Source: Oceanospirillum sp048268485
GTDB lineage: Bacteria; Pseudomonadota; Gammaproteobacteria; Pseudomonadales; Halomonadaceae
DNA length: 64,000 nt
Reading direction: 5' to 3'
Assembly (NCBI GenBank): GCA_048268485.1
Contig: JBLWVL010000005.1
Location: forward strand, 68,656-132,655
Below are positions 26,635-35,283 of this stretch, piece by piece. A program made the position numbers and the translations under genes. Numbering within the stretch: the stretch's first letter is position 1; the number at the start of each line of letters is the position of its first letter. The notes under the pieces are model-generated. The model was not told the origin of the DNA, ran no database searches, and saw only the letters and a list, made by a program, of their open reading frames with translations.

Positions 26635-27930
26635 ATGACAGCAATCGTTGATATCAAAGCACTTGAAGTGCTTGATTCTCGTGGTAACCCAACGGTACAG
26701 GCCGAAGTAATTCTGGAGTCCGGTGTAAGCGCCCGTGCTTGCGCTCCCTCCGGTGCGTCTACCGGTTCCCGTGAAGCGCTGGAACTGCGTGATGGTGACA
26801 AAGGCCGCTACCTGGGTAAAGGTGTTCTGAAAGCCATTGAAGGTGTGAACACTACGATCCGTACCGCGCTGATCGGTATGGACGCTGCGGACCAGCGTGC
26901 GCTGGACAACAAAATGCTGGAACTGGATGGCACTGAAAACAAAGCCACTCTGGGCGCTAATGCGATTCTGGCAGTTTCTCTGGCAGCGGCTAAAGCAGCG
27001 GCAGCTGACAAAGGTATGCCGCTGTACGCACACATCGCAGAGATCAATGGTACTGCCGGTCAGTTCTCTATGCCTGTGCCTATGATGAACATCCTGAATG
27101 GTGGTGAGCACGCAGATAACAACGTTGATATCCAGGAGTTTATGGTTCAGCCGGTTAACTTCACCTCTTTCAACGAAGCACTGCGTTGCGGTACTGAGAT
27201 CTTCCACGCGCTGAAAGCGGTTCTGAAAGCCAAAGGCCTGAACACTGCGGTAGGGGACGAAGGTGGTTTCGCGCCTAACCTGGCATCTAACGAAGAAGCC
27301 CTGGTTGTGATCAAAGAAGCGATCAGCAATGCCGGTTACGAGCTGGGTAAAGACGTGACTCTGGCGCTGGACTGTGCAGCATCCGAGTTCTACAAAGATG
27401 GCAAATACGACCTGTCCGGTGAAGGCAAGGTTTTCGACGCAGAAGGCTTTGGTGATTACCTGGCTGCTCTGACTGAAAACTACCCGATTGTTTCTATTGA
27501 AGACGGTCTGGACGAGTCTGACTGGGATGGCTGGGCTTACCTGACCCGCAAAATCGGTGATAAAGTTCAGCTGGTGGGGGATGATCTGTTCGTAACCAAT
27601 ACCAAGATCCTGTCCCGCGGTATTGAAGAAAGTATCGGTAATTCTATCCTGATCAAATTTAACCAGATCGGTTCTCTGTCCGAAACGCTGGACGCGATCA
27701 AAATGGCGAAAGACGCAGGCTTTACTGCTGTTATTTCTCACCGTTCCGGTGAAACGGAAGACACCACCATTGCTGACCTGGCCGTAGGTACTGCAGCGGG
27801 TCAGATCAAGACCGGTTCTCTGTGCCGCTCTGACCGTGTTGCTAAGTACAACCGCCTGCTGGAAATCGCAGCTGAGCTGGGTGACAAAGCCGTTTACAAC
27901 GGTCTGAAAGAGATCAAAGGTCAGGCTTAA
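26635..27930 (+). CDS. eno: Enolase
   Basis: Enolase interconverts 2-phosphoglycerate and PEP and is also a component of the RNA degradosome. The 431-residue protein starts MTAIVDIKALEVLDSRGNPT. It has GASTGSREALELRD, the metal ligands in SIEDGLDESDWDGW and GDDLFVTNTKIL, and the catalytic Lys in LIKFNQIGSLSE, followed by SHRSGETED. The ATG at 26635 has GGAGA ahead of it; the upstream in-frame extension to 26503 has no homology. The 189-base gap after kdsA probably contains its promoter. Codon use looks highly optimised. Confidence 0.99.
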   Translation: MTAIVDIKALEVLDSRGNPTVQAEVILESGVSARACAPSGASTGSREALELRDGDKGRYLGKGVLKAIEGVNTTIRTALIGMDAADQRALDNKMLELDGTENKATLGANAILAVSLAAAKAAAADKGMPLYAHIAEINGTAGQFSMPVPMMNILNGGEHADNNVDIQEFMVQPVNFTSFNEALRCGTEIFHALKAVLKAKGLNTAVGDEGGFAPNLASNEEALVVIKEAISNAGYELGKDVTLALDCAASEFYKDGKYDLSGEGKVFDAEGFGDYLAALTENYPIVSIEDGLDESDWDGWAYLTRKIGDKVQLVGDDLFVTNTKILSRGIEESIGNSILIKFNQIGSLSETLDAIKMAKDAGFTAVISHRSGETEDTTIADLAVGTAAGQIKTGSLCRSDRVAKYNRLLEIAAELGDKAVYNGLKEIKGQA

Positions 27931-27968
27931 TTCGCCGGTCAGACCTGAAACTTGTCTTTAGGGGCAAG

Positions 27969-28003
27969 TAAAAAGAGGGGAGCCTTAGGGTTCCCCTTTT
28001 TTG
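27969..28003 (+). terminator. Intrinsic terminator after eno
   Basis: AAAAGAGGGGA-CC pairs with GG-TCCCCTTTT around TTAG, followed by more Ts. The strong stem and T-run support rho-independent termination. Confidence 0.85.
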
Positions 28004-28100
28004 TCGCTGCTTTTTCACTCATAATGCCTGTTTTCTCAACAGCCGGCACTTTTGCATTTTGCGGGTTCGATGGCTAACTATCGGGATACTGATCGAAACC

Positions 28101-28457
28101 ATGTTTCGTTTTCTGAATTTAATTTTGGTTGTACTGATTCTTCTCTTACAGGTTCGTCTGTGGTTTGGTGAAAGCAGTTTGCCGGAAACCTGGCAGCTGG
28201 AAAGCCGGATCGAAACCCGTAAAGCGGAAAATGCCGACCTGGCTAAGCGAAACGAAGCATTGGCAGCGGAGGTTGCTGATCTTCGCCGTGGCCTTGATGC
28301 TATTGAAGAGCGGGCTCGCTATGAATTAGGCATGGTTCGTCCCAACGAGACTTTTTTTCTGTTAATTGATGAGCCTAAGCAGAACAGTAAAACAGTTTCT
28401 CCGGCAACAGATTTTCAGGCCGGCAGACCGAGTCAGCAGGAAGCGGTAAATCAGTGA
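28101..28457 (+). CDS. ftsB: Cell division protein FtsB
   Basis: FtsB forms the FtsQLB complex, which activates septal peptidoglycan synthesis. From ATG 28101 the protein is 118 residues: one membrane helix (about 4-21, LNLILVVLILLLQVRLW), a coiled coil (about 30-75, KAENADLAKRNEALAAEVAD), and the conserved ERARYELGMVRPNETFF. The tail after ~95 is low-complexity. The in-frame extension to 28059 would put charged residues before the helix and lacks support. The eno-ftsB-ispD order is classic. Confidence 0.95.
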   Translation: MFRFLNLILVVLILLLQVRLWFGESSLPETWQLESRIETRKAENADLAKRNEALAAEVADLRRGLDAIEERARYELGMVRPNETFFLLIDEPKQNSKTVSPATDFQAGRPSQQEAVNQ

Positions 28458-28481
28458 GCGAAGACAGAGACAGAATCCGCC

Positions 28482-29243
28482 ATGACTGAATCTGAAACGG
28501 CAACTAAAATATGGCTGATTATCCCTGCTGCGGGCGTAGGTTCCCGAATGCAGGCGGATCGCCCTAAACAGTACCTGCCCTTAAATGGCCGGCCTATTAT
28601 CGAGCATACCCTTGAGCGTCTGGCGAGGGCTTTACCTCAGGCGGAGTGTGTGATCTGCCTGAGTCCGGACGACCCCTACTGGCCGACAGTTCAAAGGCCA
28701 GAGGGCATGACTCTGCATGAAGCCCCTGGTGGTAAAGAGCGGGCGGATTCGGTGCTTAACGGCCTGAAAATGATTGCCAGCCAAGCTTCTGAAAACGATT
28801 GGGTCTTAGTACACGATGTGGCTCGCCCTTGTGTGAGGGCAAGTGATATTGCAGATTTGGTGACGGGCCTTAAAGACTCGGATATTGGTGGCATCCTTGC
28901 ACTGCCGGTGGCGGATACTATGAAGCTGAGTCACCCGGATGGCTCTATCTCTGAAACCGTTGATCGCACGGCACTCTGGCATGCGCTGACCCCTCAAATG
29001 TTCCGCTTTGGCAGACTGTATCTGGCCCTGGAAGATGGCCTGGCTGCAGGTGCGACGATCACTGACGAAGCTTCCGCGCTGGAATGGCTGGGGTTCTGCC
29101 CACAGCTGATTACCGGTCACAGAGATAATATCAAGGTGACCCACCCTGATGATCTGGCTTTTGCCGAACTCTTTATCCGGGCTCAACAGGAGCAGAGCAA
29201 AACTGATTGCAGCGAAGTAAGTCAGGCTGGATTAGCCCCGTAG
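28482..29243 (+). CDS. ispD: 2-C-methyl-D-erythritol 4-phosphate cytidylyltransferase
   Basis: IspD attaches CMP to MEP, the third MEP-pathway step. It is a 253-residue nucleotidyltransferase with the signature IPAAGVGSRMQADRPKQYLPL near the N-terminus, then VLVHDVARPCVR and the late TDEASALEWLG and NIKVTHPDDLAFAE. It is 24 bases after ftsB and close to ispF; the two act at adjacent-but-one steps and are often fused or paired. Confidence 0.97.
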   Translation: MTESETATKIWLIIPAAGVGSRMQADRPKQYLPLNGRPIIEHTLERLARALPQAECVICLSPDDPYWPTVQRPEGMTLHEAPGGKERADSVLNGLKMIASQASENDWVLVHDVARPCVRASDIADLVTGLKDSDIGGILALPVADTMKLSHPDGSISETVDRTALWHALTPQMFRFGRLYLALEDGLAAGATITDEASALEWLGFCPQLITGHRDNIKVTHPDDLAFAELFIRAQQEQSKTDCSEVSQAGLAP

Positions 29244-29272
29244 TTTTATTTCTATTTATCCAAGGAGAGACC

Positions 29273-29749
29273 ATGCGAATCGGTCACGGTTTTGATGTAC
29301 ATAAGTTTGGCCCCGGAGATCATGTCGTTTTAGGTGGGGTGAGCATTCCTTATGAACAGGGACTGTTGGCGCACTCTGATGGTGATGTGTTGATTCACGC
29401 CCTGTGTGATGCCCTTTTGGGGGCTGCCGGTTTAGGTGATATTGGCAAACACTTCCCGGATACCGAGCCTGAGTTTGAAGGTGCCGACAGCCGAAGTTTG
29501 CTGCGTCATGTGATGGCGTTACTTAATCAAGAAGGCTGGGTTGTCGGAAATATCGATAGCACACTCGTGGCCCAGGCTCCTAAGATGGCTCCGCATATTG
29601 CTGTGATGCGTAAGAATTTGGCCGAGGATCTGAGTGTTGATATATCCGCTGTAAATGTTAAAGCAACGACGACAGAAAAGCTTGGCTTCACCGGCCGTAA
29701 AGAAGGTATTGCTGCTCATGCAGTAGCTCTGTTGCTGCCTGCATCTTAA
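29273..29749 (+). CDS. ispF: 2-C-methyl-D-erythritol 2,4-cyclodiphosphate synthase
   Basis: IspF cyclises CDP-ME-2-phosphate to MEcPP. The 158-residue protein starts MRIGHGFDVHKFGPG, with the zinc-binding DxH, then LLAHSDGDVLIHALCDALLGA and the C-terminal KATTTEKLGFTGRKEGI. AAGGAGAG (29262-29269) settles the ATG at 29273. The upstream in-frame reading from 29207 overlaps ispD and is rejected. Confidence 0.98.
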   Translation: MRIGHGFDVHKFGPGDHVVLGGVSIPYEQGLLAHSDGDVLIHALCDALLGAAGLGDIGKHFPDTEPEFEGADSRSLLRHVMALLNQEGWVVGNIDSTLVAQAPKMAPHIAVMRKNLAEDLSVDISAVNVKATTTEKLGFTGRKEGIAAHAVALLLPAS

Positions 29750-29809
29750 GCCTGTTTTTACAGAATCTGGGGCATCAGCCCTTCTGAACTTTTTATTGGA
29801 ACCGATTGA

Positions 29810-30946
29810 ATGTCTGAATCCTCTTCTGCACCTGCAAGCCACAGCAACTCTTATGACGAGGATATTTTGGTATGCCCGTTATCACTTGAGTTTCCTTATG
29901 CCTGGGGAGGCCCTGTAGCGACAGCGCAACTTCGGGCAGAGCCTGAAGATTTTCAGGTAGAGGAGATTCTGGGCTTTGAGCCGGAAGGCGAAGGAGAGCA
30001 TCATTTCCTCTGGATTCGCAAACGTGGCAATAATACGGACTGGGTCGCACGCCAGCTGGCGCGTTTTGCCAATGTCGGTTTTAACGCGGTTTCCTACTCC
30101 GGTATGAAAGATCGTCATGCGGTCACCTTACAATGGTTCAGCGTGCATATTCCCGGCCTTGAATCGCCTGACTGGAATGAGTTCTGTATTGAGGGTGTTG
30201 AGATCCTGAAGGCGATCCGTCACCGCAAAAAACTTAAGCGTGGTGTTCATCGGGCCAACAAATTTGCTATTCGGCTGCGGGGGTTTGAAGGGGATCAGGC
30301 TGCAGCTGAAGTGCTGCTGGATAAGATCGCCATTCACGGCGTGCCGAACTATTTTGGCGAGCAGCGTTTTGGCCGAAACGGGAACAATCTGATTAAAGCA
30401 GTTGCCCGGGTTGAAGCGGGAGAGTCCCTGAAGCTTAGTAAGCGTGACAAAGATGGCCGTGCCATGATGCTGTCGGCCCTGCGTAGCTGGTTGTTCAATC
30501 GGGTGCTGACTGAGCGTATTGAGCAGGGTAACTGGCAAACCTGGCTGGAAGGCGATGTGGCCACTTTCTCTGGTAGTCGCAGTCAGTTTGCTATTGAGCT
30601 TGGTGATGCAGATGTCCAACAGCGGCTTCAGGATGGGGTTATTCATCCAACAGGCCCCCTCTGGGGAGCAGGGGAGCCGAAAGTAACTGCGGTGGCCCGA
30701 GAGTTGGAAGCAGGTGTTGCCGGTCGTTATCCTCTGCTTGTGACAGGTATTGAAAGCTCTGGCCTGACTCCGGAGCGCCGTGCCCTGCGTCTGATACCAG
30801 AGCACCTGCACTGGGACTGGCAGCAGGAAAATAACCAGACTGATCTGGTACTGAGTTTCTTATTACCTGTTGGCACGTTTGCAACGTCTATGTTGCGTGA
30901 AGTTGCGCGCTGGGACGGTCATTTTACAGAAACTGATGATCGCTGA
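29810..30946 (+). CDS. truD: tRNA pseudouridine(13) synthase TruD
   Basis: TruD makes pseudouridine at position 13 of tRNA-Glu. The 378-residue protein has the EDFQVEEI segment and the catalytic Asp in YSGMKDRHAVTLQW. It also has the NYFGEQRFGRNGNNL signature and the TRUD insertion domain in its second half. The first ~25 residues (Ser/Ala-rich) are longer than usual and of uncertain start. It belongs to the ispF-truD-surE-pcm series common in gammaproteobacteria. Confidence 0.95.
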   Translation: MSESSSAPASHSNSYDEDILVCPLSLEFPYAWGGPVATAQLRAEPEDFQVEEILGFEPEGEGEHHFLWIRKRGNNTDWVARQLARFANVGFNAVSYSGMKDRHAVTLQWFSVHIPGLESPDWNEFCIEGVEILKAIRHRKKLKRGVHRANKFAIRLRGFEGDQAAAEVLLDKIAIHGVPNYFGEQRFGRNGNNLIKAVARVEAGESLKLSKRDKDGRAMMLSALRSWLFNRVLTERIEQGNWQTWLEGDVATFSGSRSQFAIELGDADVQQRLQDGVIHPTGPLWGAGEPKVTAVARELEAGVAGRYPLLVTGIESSGLTPERRALRLIPEHLHWDWQQENNQTDLVLSFLLPVGTFATSMLREVARWDGHFTETDDR

Positions 30947-31023
30947 GCCCGGCCAGAATAACGCCCGAATCAAGACAATACTGCACTGGCAAAAAACAGT
31001 ACATAGATGAGGTCTATAACCTA

Positions 31024-31794
31024 ATGAAGTTACTGCTATCAAATGATGATGGTGTTCGCGCTGAAGGCTTACGGGTTTTGGCGGAGCGCCTGCAGCGCGA
31101 TGTAGACAAGGTTACCGTTGTTGCGCCGGACCGTGATCGCAGCGGTGCCAGTAATTCATTGACTTTGAGTCGCCCCCTTTGCCCGGAGACGATGGAGAGT
31201 GGGTTTCATAGCATTGATGGTACACCAACAGATTGTGTCTACATGGGGTTGTCCCAACTGTTTCAGTCTGAGGCTGATCTGGTTATCGCTGGTATTAATC
31301 ACGGTGCAAACCTGGGGGATGATGTGCTTTATTCCGGTACTGTTGCTGCAGCCACCGAAGGTCGCTTTTTAGGAGTACCTTCGATTGCTGTTTCTCTGGC
31401 TGGAAAAAAACACTTCGCAACAGCTGCAGAGTTCGTGGCCCGATTGTTAGGCGGTTACCACACCCTGGATTTACCCGAGGGAAGTATCCTTAATATTAAC
31501 GTACCTGATCTTCCCTATGATCAGGTTAAGGGTATTCGCCTGACCCGCCTAGGAAAGCGCCATCCCGCTGGTGAGCCTGTGCCTGTTTGTGATCCAAGAG
31601 GCCGGCAAAGGTATTGGATTCCAGCAGCAGGAGGGACTCGCGATGCCGGGCCAGATACTGATTTTTATGCGGTTGCCAAGGGGTATATTAGCATCACGCC
31701 CCTGCACGTGGATCTGACTCAGGATCGTGCCAGAAAGAATCTGGCGAACTGGCTTTCATCCGTCAGTTCAGCAACTGAGCTGGTGGCAGATTGA
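31024..31794 (+). CDS. surE: 5'/3'-nucleotidase SurE
   Basis: SurE is a metal-dependent nucleoside monophosphate phosphatase linked to stationary-phase survival. The 256-residue protein shows the metal site LLSNDDGVRAEGL (D8, D9), the APDRDRSGASNSLTL block and GINHGANLGDDVLYSGTVAA. Its stop is 6 bases before TGAGGA-type spacing into pcm, so surE and pcm are coexpressed, as in E. coli and Pseudomonas. Confidence 0.98.
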   Translation: MKLLLSNDDGVRAEGLRVLAERLQRDVDKVTVVAPDRDRSGASNSLTLSRPLCPETMESGFHSIDGTPTDCVYMGLSQLFQSEADLVIAGINHGANLGDDVLYSGTVAAATEGRFLGVPSIAVSLAGKKHFATAAEFVARLLGGYHTLDLPEGSILNINVPDLPYDQVKGIRLTRLGKRHPAGEPVPVCDPRGRQRYWIPAAGGTRDAGPDTDFYAVAKGYISITPLHVDLTQDRARKNLANWLSSVSSATELVAD

Positions 31795-31803
31795 GGAACC
31801 TTG

Positions 31804-32502
31804 ATGACAGATTATAGAGTGACAGAGGGTCAGGCCAACAGCCCGTGGAATCTTAAGGGTATTGGGATGACCTCCCAGAGAACCCGAAATCGGATGATAG
31901 AGCGTTTGCAGGAGCAGGGCATTGAGAATGAAGAGTTGCTAACTCTGATGGCGCGAGTGCCCCGTCATATATTTCTTGATGAAGCCCTGTCTCATCGTGC
32001 ATATGAGGATATTTCCCTACCGATAGGTTATCAGCAGACGTTGTCACAACCCTGGGTTGTCGCCCGTATGACGGAGTTGCTGCTGGATATGCCTGAGCGC
32101 CCGGACAAAGTGCTGGAGATAGGTACAGGCTCTGGTTATCAGACCGCTATTCTGGCTTCACTTTTTAAGCAGGTGATCAGCCTTGAACGTATTAGTGGTT
32201 TTCAGCCAAAAGCGAAGGAACGGTTTCAGGCATTGGAGCTGTCCAATATCGAGTTGCACCATGCCGATGGCTATGAAGGCTGGAATGAAAAAGCTCCTTT
32301 TGATGCCATTCTGGTTACGGCTGCACCGGCATCTGTACCTGCAACGCTGGTCGCCCAACTGAGTGAAACCGGCGTTATGATATTGCCGGTAGGAGAAGGC
32401 GAAGAGCAGTCTCTGACACGTGTGACACGGAATGAATCCGGTCATACCTGTGATGTTATTGCACCGGTACATTTCGTGCCGCTGCAGCAAGGTGTTGTTT
32501 AA
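31804..32502 (+). CDS. pcm: Protein-L-isoaspartate O-methyltransferase
   Basis: Pcm repairs isoaspartyl residues in aged proteins using S-adenosylmethionine. The 232-residue protein has LPIGYQQTLSQPWVVARM and the SAM-binding LEIGTGSGYQTAIL, followed by HADGYEGW. GAGG at about 31792-31795 sits 8 bases before the ATG at 31804; a TTG directly upstream is less likely. Together with surE and rpoS it marks the stationary-phase block. Confidence 0.97.
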   Translation: MTDYRVTEGQANSPWNLKGIGMTSQRTRNRMIERLQEQGIENEELLTLMARVPRHIFLDEALSHRAYEDISLPIGYQQTLSQPWVVARMTELLLDMPERPDKVLEIGTGSGYQTAILASLFKQVISLERISGFQPKAKERFQALELSNIELHHADGYEGWNEKAPFDAILVTAAPASVPATLVAQLSETGVMILPVGEGEEQSLTRVTRNESGHTCDVIAPVHFVPLQQGVV

Positions 32503-32545
32503 CGTATCTCGTGAACCGCTTGTTTTTGTATAGGGAGTATCCTGA

Positions 32546-33562
32546 TTGAACACGTCTAAGCCATCCGATCCAAACCAGACTCACCCAGACCAGCCTCAGC
32601 CCGAGCAATCAAAGGATGGGAGTTATCAGCATCCTCACGTGGCAAAACATCAGTACGGTATCCGGGTTTTCTTTAAAGGTATGGCGATGGGCGCAGCCGA
32701 TGCGGTTCCAGGTGTTTCCGGCGGCACTGTTGCGTTTATTACCGGTATCTACGAACAGCTGATCGATTCGATTCGTAGTATTAATCCCGGTTTGCTACTG
32801 ATCTGGCGTAAAGAGGGCTTTAAAGGGGTATGGCAAAAAATAGATGGCAATTTTTTGCTGAATCTTATAGCCGGCATTCTCAGTAGTATTTTGTTGTTGG
32901 CGCATATGATCAGTTATCTGCTGGAAGAGCAGCCGGTGCTGCTGTCAGCTTTTTTCTTTGGGTTGGTGTGTGCATCAGTCCTGAGTATTTACAGCGAAAT
33001 TAAAGATCGCAGCTGGCGGACTACTCTTGCTTTGTTGGTTGGCGTTATTCTTATGATGCTAATTAATCAGCTGATGCCAACACTTGATGTGGGGAATCCA
33101 CTGCATGTCTTTATTGCGGGAGCTATTGCGATTTGCGCCATGATTTTGCCGGGAATATCCGGCAGCTTTCTGCTGCTGATCATGGGGATTTATGGTGGGT
33201 TAATGCACGCTGCGAAGAATCTGGAGTTGATCACTCTGCTCTGGTTTGTGAGTGGCTGTATTGCTGGTATTCTGAGTTTTTCTCAGGTTTTGAGCTGGTT
33301 GTTCCATCAATTCCGCCAGATTACCTTGGCACTTTTGACCGGTGTTCTGATTGGTTCTCTGTCACAGATCTGGCCATGGCGTCAGGTGGTTTCTTATAAA
33401 ATTGACAGTCATGGCCGGGCGGCACCAATTACTCATGACAATCTTTTACCCTCTGCCTATGAGCAGCTGACCGACATGGACCCTCAAATGGTGCCGGCGC
33501 TGATTCTTATGATTCTTGGGTTTGGGCTGGTTTGGTTTTTTTATCGGCAAACGGATAAATAA
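32546..33562 (+). CDS. popT: DUF368 family polytopic membrane protein, likely undecaprenyl-phosphate translocase
   Basis: DUF368 proteins were recently shown to flip undecaprenyl phosphate back to the cytoplasmic face so that it can be reused in cell-wall and O-antigen synthesis. This 338-residue protein has a hydrophilic, His/Pro/Gln-rich N-tail (about 1-35) and then the DUF368 signature GMAMGAADAVPGVSGGTVAF. A second, inverted-repeat-like motif GAIAICAMILPGISGSFLLL lies near the middle, with about eight membrane segments overall. I chose a TTG start at 32546 because AGGGAG lies 8 bases upstream; the next ATG candidates lack such a site and would remove the tail. The gene sits where nlpD is normally found before rpoS. 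Function is from family knowledge, not context. Confidence 0.85.
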   Translation: MNTSKPSDPNQTHPDQPQPEQSKDGSYQHPHVAKHQYGIRVFFKGMAMGAADAVPGVSGGTVAFITGIYEQLIDSIRSINPGLLLIWRKEGFKGVWQKIDGNFLLNLIAGILSSILLLAHMISYLLEEQPVLLSAFFFGLVCASVLSIYSEIKDRSWRTTLALLVGVILMMLINQLMPTLDVGNPLHVFIAGAIAICAMILPGISGSFLLLIMGIYGGLMHAAKNLELITLLWFVSGCIAGILSFSQVLSWLFHQFRQITLALLTGVLIGSLSQIWPWRQVVSYKIDSHGRAAPITHDNLLPSAYEQLTDMDPQMVPALILMILGFGLVWFFYRQTDK

Positions 33563-34059
33563 ATTAATCAATTGATGTGTTTTGTTTGTTTCCGTATGTT
33601 ACTGATCTCCAAGGCTGTTTGATATTTATTCAGGCAGCTTATCTCCCTTCTGTGAAAATTTTTCATCACCGTTTTTTGAAAGAGTTTAAAAAACAGTTGC
33701 AGGCCCTACCACGAAAGATATAGCGTCTTAAGTGTGGGTTTGCTGATGACTTACCTGATAATCTGCAAACTAAAAAATAATTTGATCTGGCTGGATTGAT
33801 ATAAATCCTTATAAATCAACTAGTTGGAAATACTCAGGACCTTTGCATACTGCTTAGTGTGGTTTGCATCAAAACTCATCATCTGCCGAGCGCATATGCT
33901 CAAGTAAGGAAGCAAAGGCCAATTTGGTCGGTTGTGATAGAAGTTAGTACAGTGGAAGTAGAGCAGTCACAACACCCAGTCACAGGCCTGTATTGATAAA
34001 AATAATAGTGAATAGGCTTTTTCCGAAAAGACTTCACTACGGGACATGGGAATACTGCT
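33563..34059 (+). promoter_or_regulatory. 497-base gap holding the rpoS promoter/leader
   Basis: No protein-coding or structured RNA gene was recognised. The stretch is AT-rich with many short T- and A-runs. It must contain the rpoS promoter, because no nlpD (the usual host of that promoter) is present. I cannot assign -35/-10 boxes with confidence. Confidence 0.4.
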
Positions 34060-35037
34060 ATGACGATTTTAAGCCATGAGTTTGCAACAGAAGAAAATGC
34101 TGTAATGACCGGTGCGGCAACTCACTCAGAAACCTTAGCGGCAGAAAAACAAGCTGAAGTGGATTTTGAGCGAGCATTGGAGCGGGAAGTAAAAGCTGAA
34201 AAAAGCCTGGATGCGACCCAGTTATATCTGAATGAGATCGGGTTCTCTCCGCTTCTTTCCCCTGATGAAGAGGTCTATTTTGGCCGTCTTGCCCGCAAAG
34301 GCGATGAGGCTGGTCGTCGTCGTATGATTGAGAGTAATCTTCGTTTGGTCGTAAAGATTGCTCGCCGGTATCTTAACCGGGGCTTATCTCTGTTAGACCT
34401 TATTGAAGAGGGCAATCTTGGCCTGATCAGGGCTGTAGAAAAGTTTGACCCTGAGAGGGGCTTCCGGTTTTCCACATATGCGACCTGGTGGATTCGTCAG
34501 ACCATTGAGCGTGGACTGATGAACCAGACCCGAACTATTCGATTACCCATTCATGTGGTTAAAGAGCTTAACGTTTATTTAAGAGCCGCACGTGAACTGA
34601 CGCAGAAACTGGACCATGAAGCAACGGCTGAAGATATTGCAGTGGCTTTAGATCGCCCGGTGGAAGCTGTGGAGAAAATGCTGGGGCTGAACGAGCGGGT
34701 CACATCGATGGACTATCCTGTGGGGGGGGATATGGATAAGCCATTGGTTGAAACGATTGCTGATGAGGAGGATATGGACCCTGCCAGTATGCTGCAGAAA
34801 GATGACTTTACCCAGCATATGGATGTTTGGTTGTCTGAGCTGACTGAGAAACAGTCTGAGGTCGTCGTTCGCCGTTTCGGGTTGCATGGCTACGAGCCTT
34901 CCACGCTTGAGCAGGTAGGAGAAGAGATTGGTTTAACACGGGAGCGTGTTCGTCAGATTCAGGTTGAAGCTCTACGTCGCTTGCGTCGTATGATGGAAAA
35001 GCAAGGGATATCAATTGAGTTCGTTTTTGCCGATTAA
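34060..35037 (+). CDS. rpoS: RNA polymerase sigma factor RpoS
   Basis: RpoS is the general stress and stationary-phase sigma factor. The 325-residue protein has region 1.2 (TQLYLNEIGFSPLLSPDEE), region 2 with NLRLVVKIARRYLNRGLSLL, the -10-recognition segment FSTYATWWIRQTIERG, region 3, and region 4 (VVVRRFGLHGYEPSTLEQVG; TRERVRQIQVEALRRLRR). It lacks the long region 1.1 of RpoD. The Ala/Glu-rich N-terminal ~45 residues are variable. It follows the DUF368 gene after a 497-base gap and precedes an EAL-GGDEF gene. Confidence 0.97.
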   Translation: MTILSHEFATEENAVMTGAATHSETLAAEKQAEVDFERALEREVKAEKSLDATQLYLNEIGFSPLLSPDEEVYFGRLARKGDEAGRRRMIESNLRLVVKIARRYLNRGLSLLDLIEEGNLGLIRAVEKFDPERGFRFSTYATWWIRQTIERGLMNQTRTIRLPIHVVKELNVYLRAARELTQKLDHEATAEDIAVALDRPVEAVEKMLGLNERVTSMDYPVGGDMDKPLVETIADEEDMDPASMLQKDDFTQHMDVWLSELTEKQSEVVVRRFGLHGYEPSTLEQVGEEIGLTRERVRQIQVEALRRLRRMMEKQGISIEFVFAD

Positions 35038-35058
35038 CGACTTCTGTCGTGCGATGAT

Positions 35059-35114
35059 TCCGGAAAAGCTGTGGTTTGAAATGAGACTAATAATTTCACT
35101 ATGGCTTTTCCGGA
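35059..35114. other. Long inverted repeat after rpoS
   Basis: TCCGGAAAAGC at 35059-35069 is matched exactly by GCTTTTCCGGA at 35104-35114, with an inner GAAAT/ATTTC pair (35079-35098). It could fold into a long hairpin at the rpoS 3' end. Only a weak T-run (GGTTTTGG) follows, so termination is probable but not certain. Confidence 0.6.
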
Positions 35115-35283
35115 TGATGGTTTTGGAATGTGAGACGTGTGAGTTTCATTGATCGGAGTCTAACTTTTATCTCATTTACATAGATAACTCGGTTTTGTAG
35201 TAATTCTGTCATTTTTCATTGGTGTAATTGTTTGTAATAAACAGAGGTGTTCCCCCGCACGCCTTACCGGAGATGACTGTTCC

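Noticed and set aside
26602..27741. 379-codon open frame opposite eno
   Set aside because: Mirror of optimised eno codons; Arg/Phe/His-rich nonsense-like protein with no recognisable motif.
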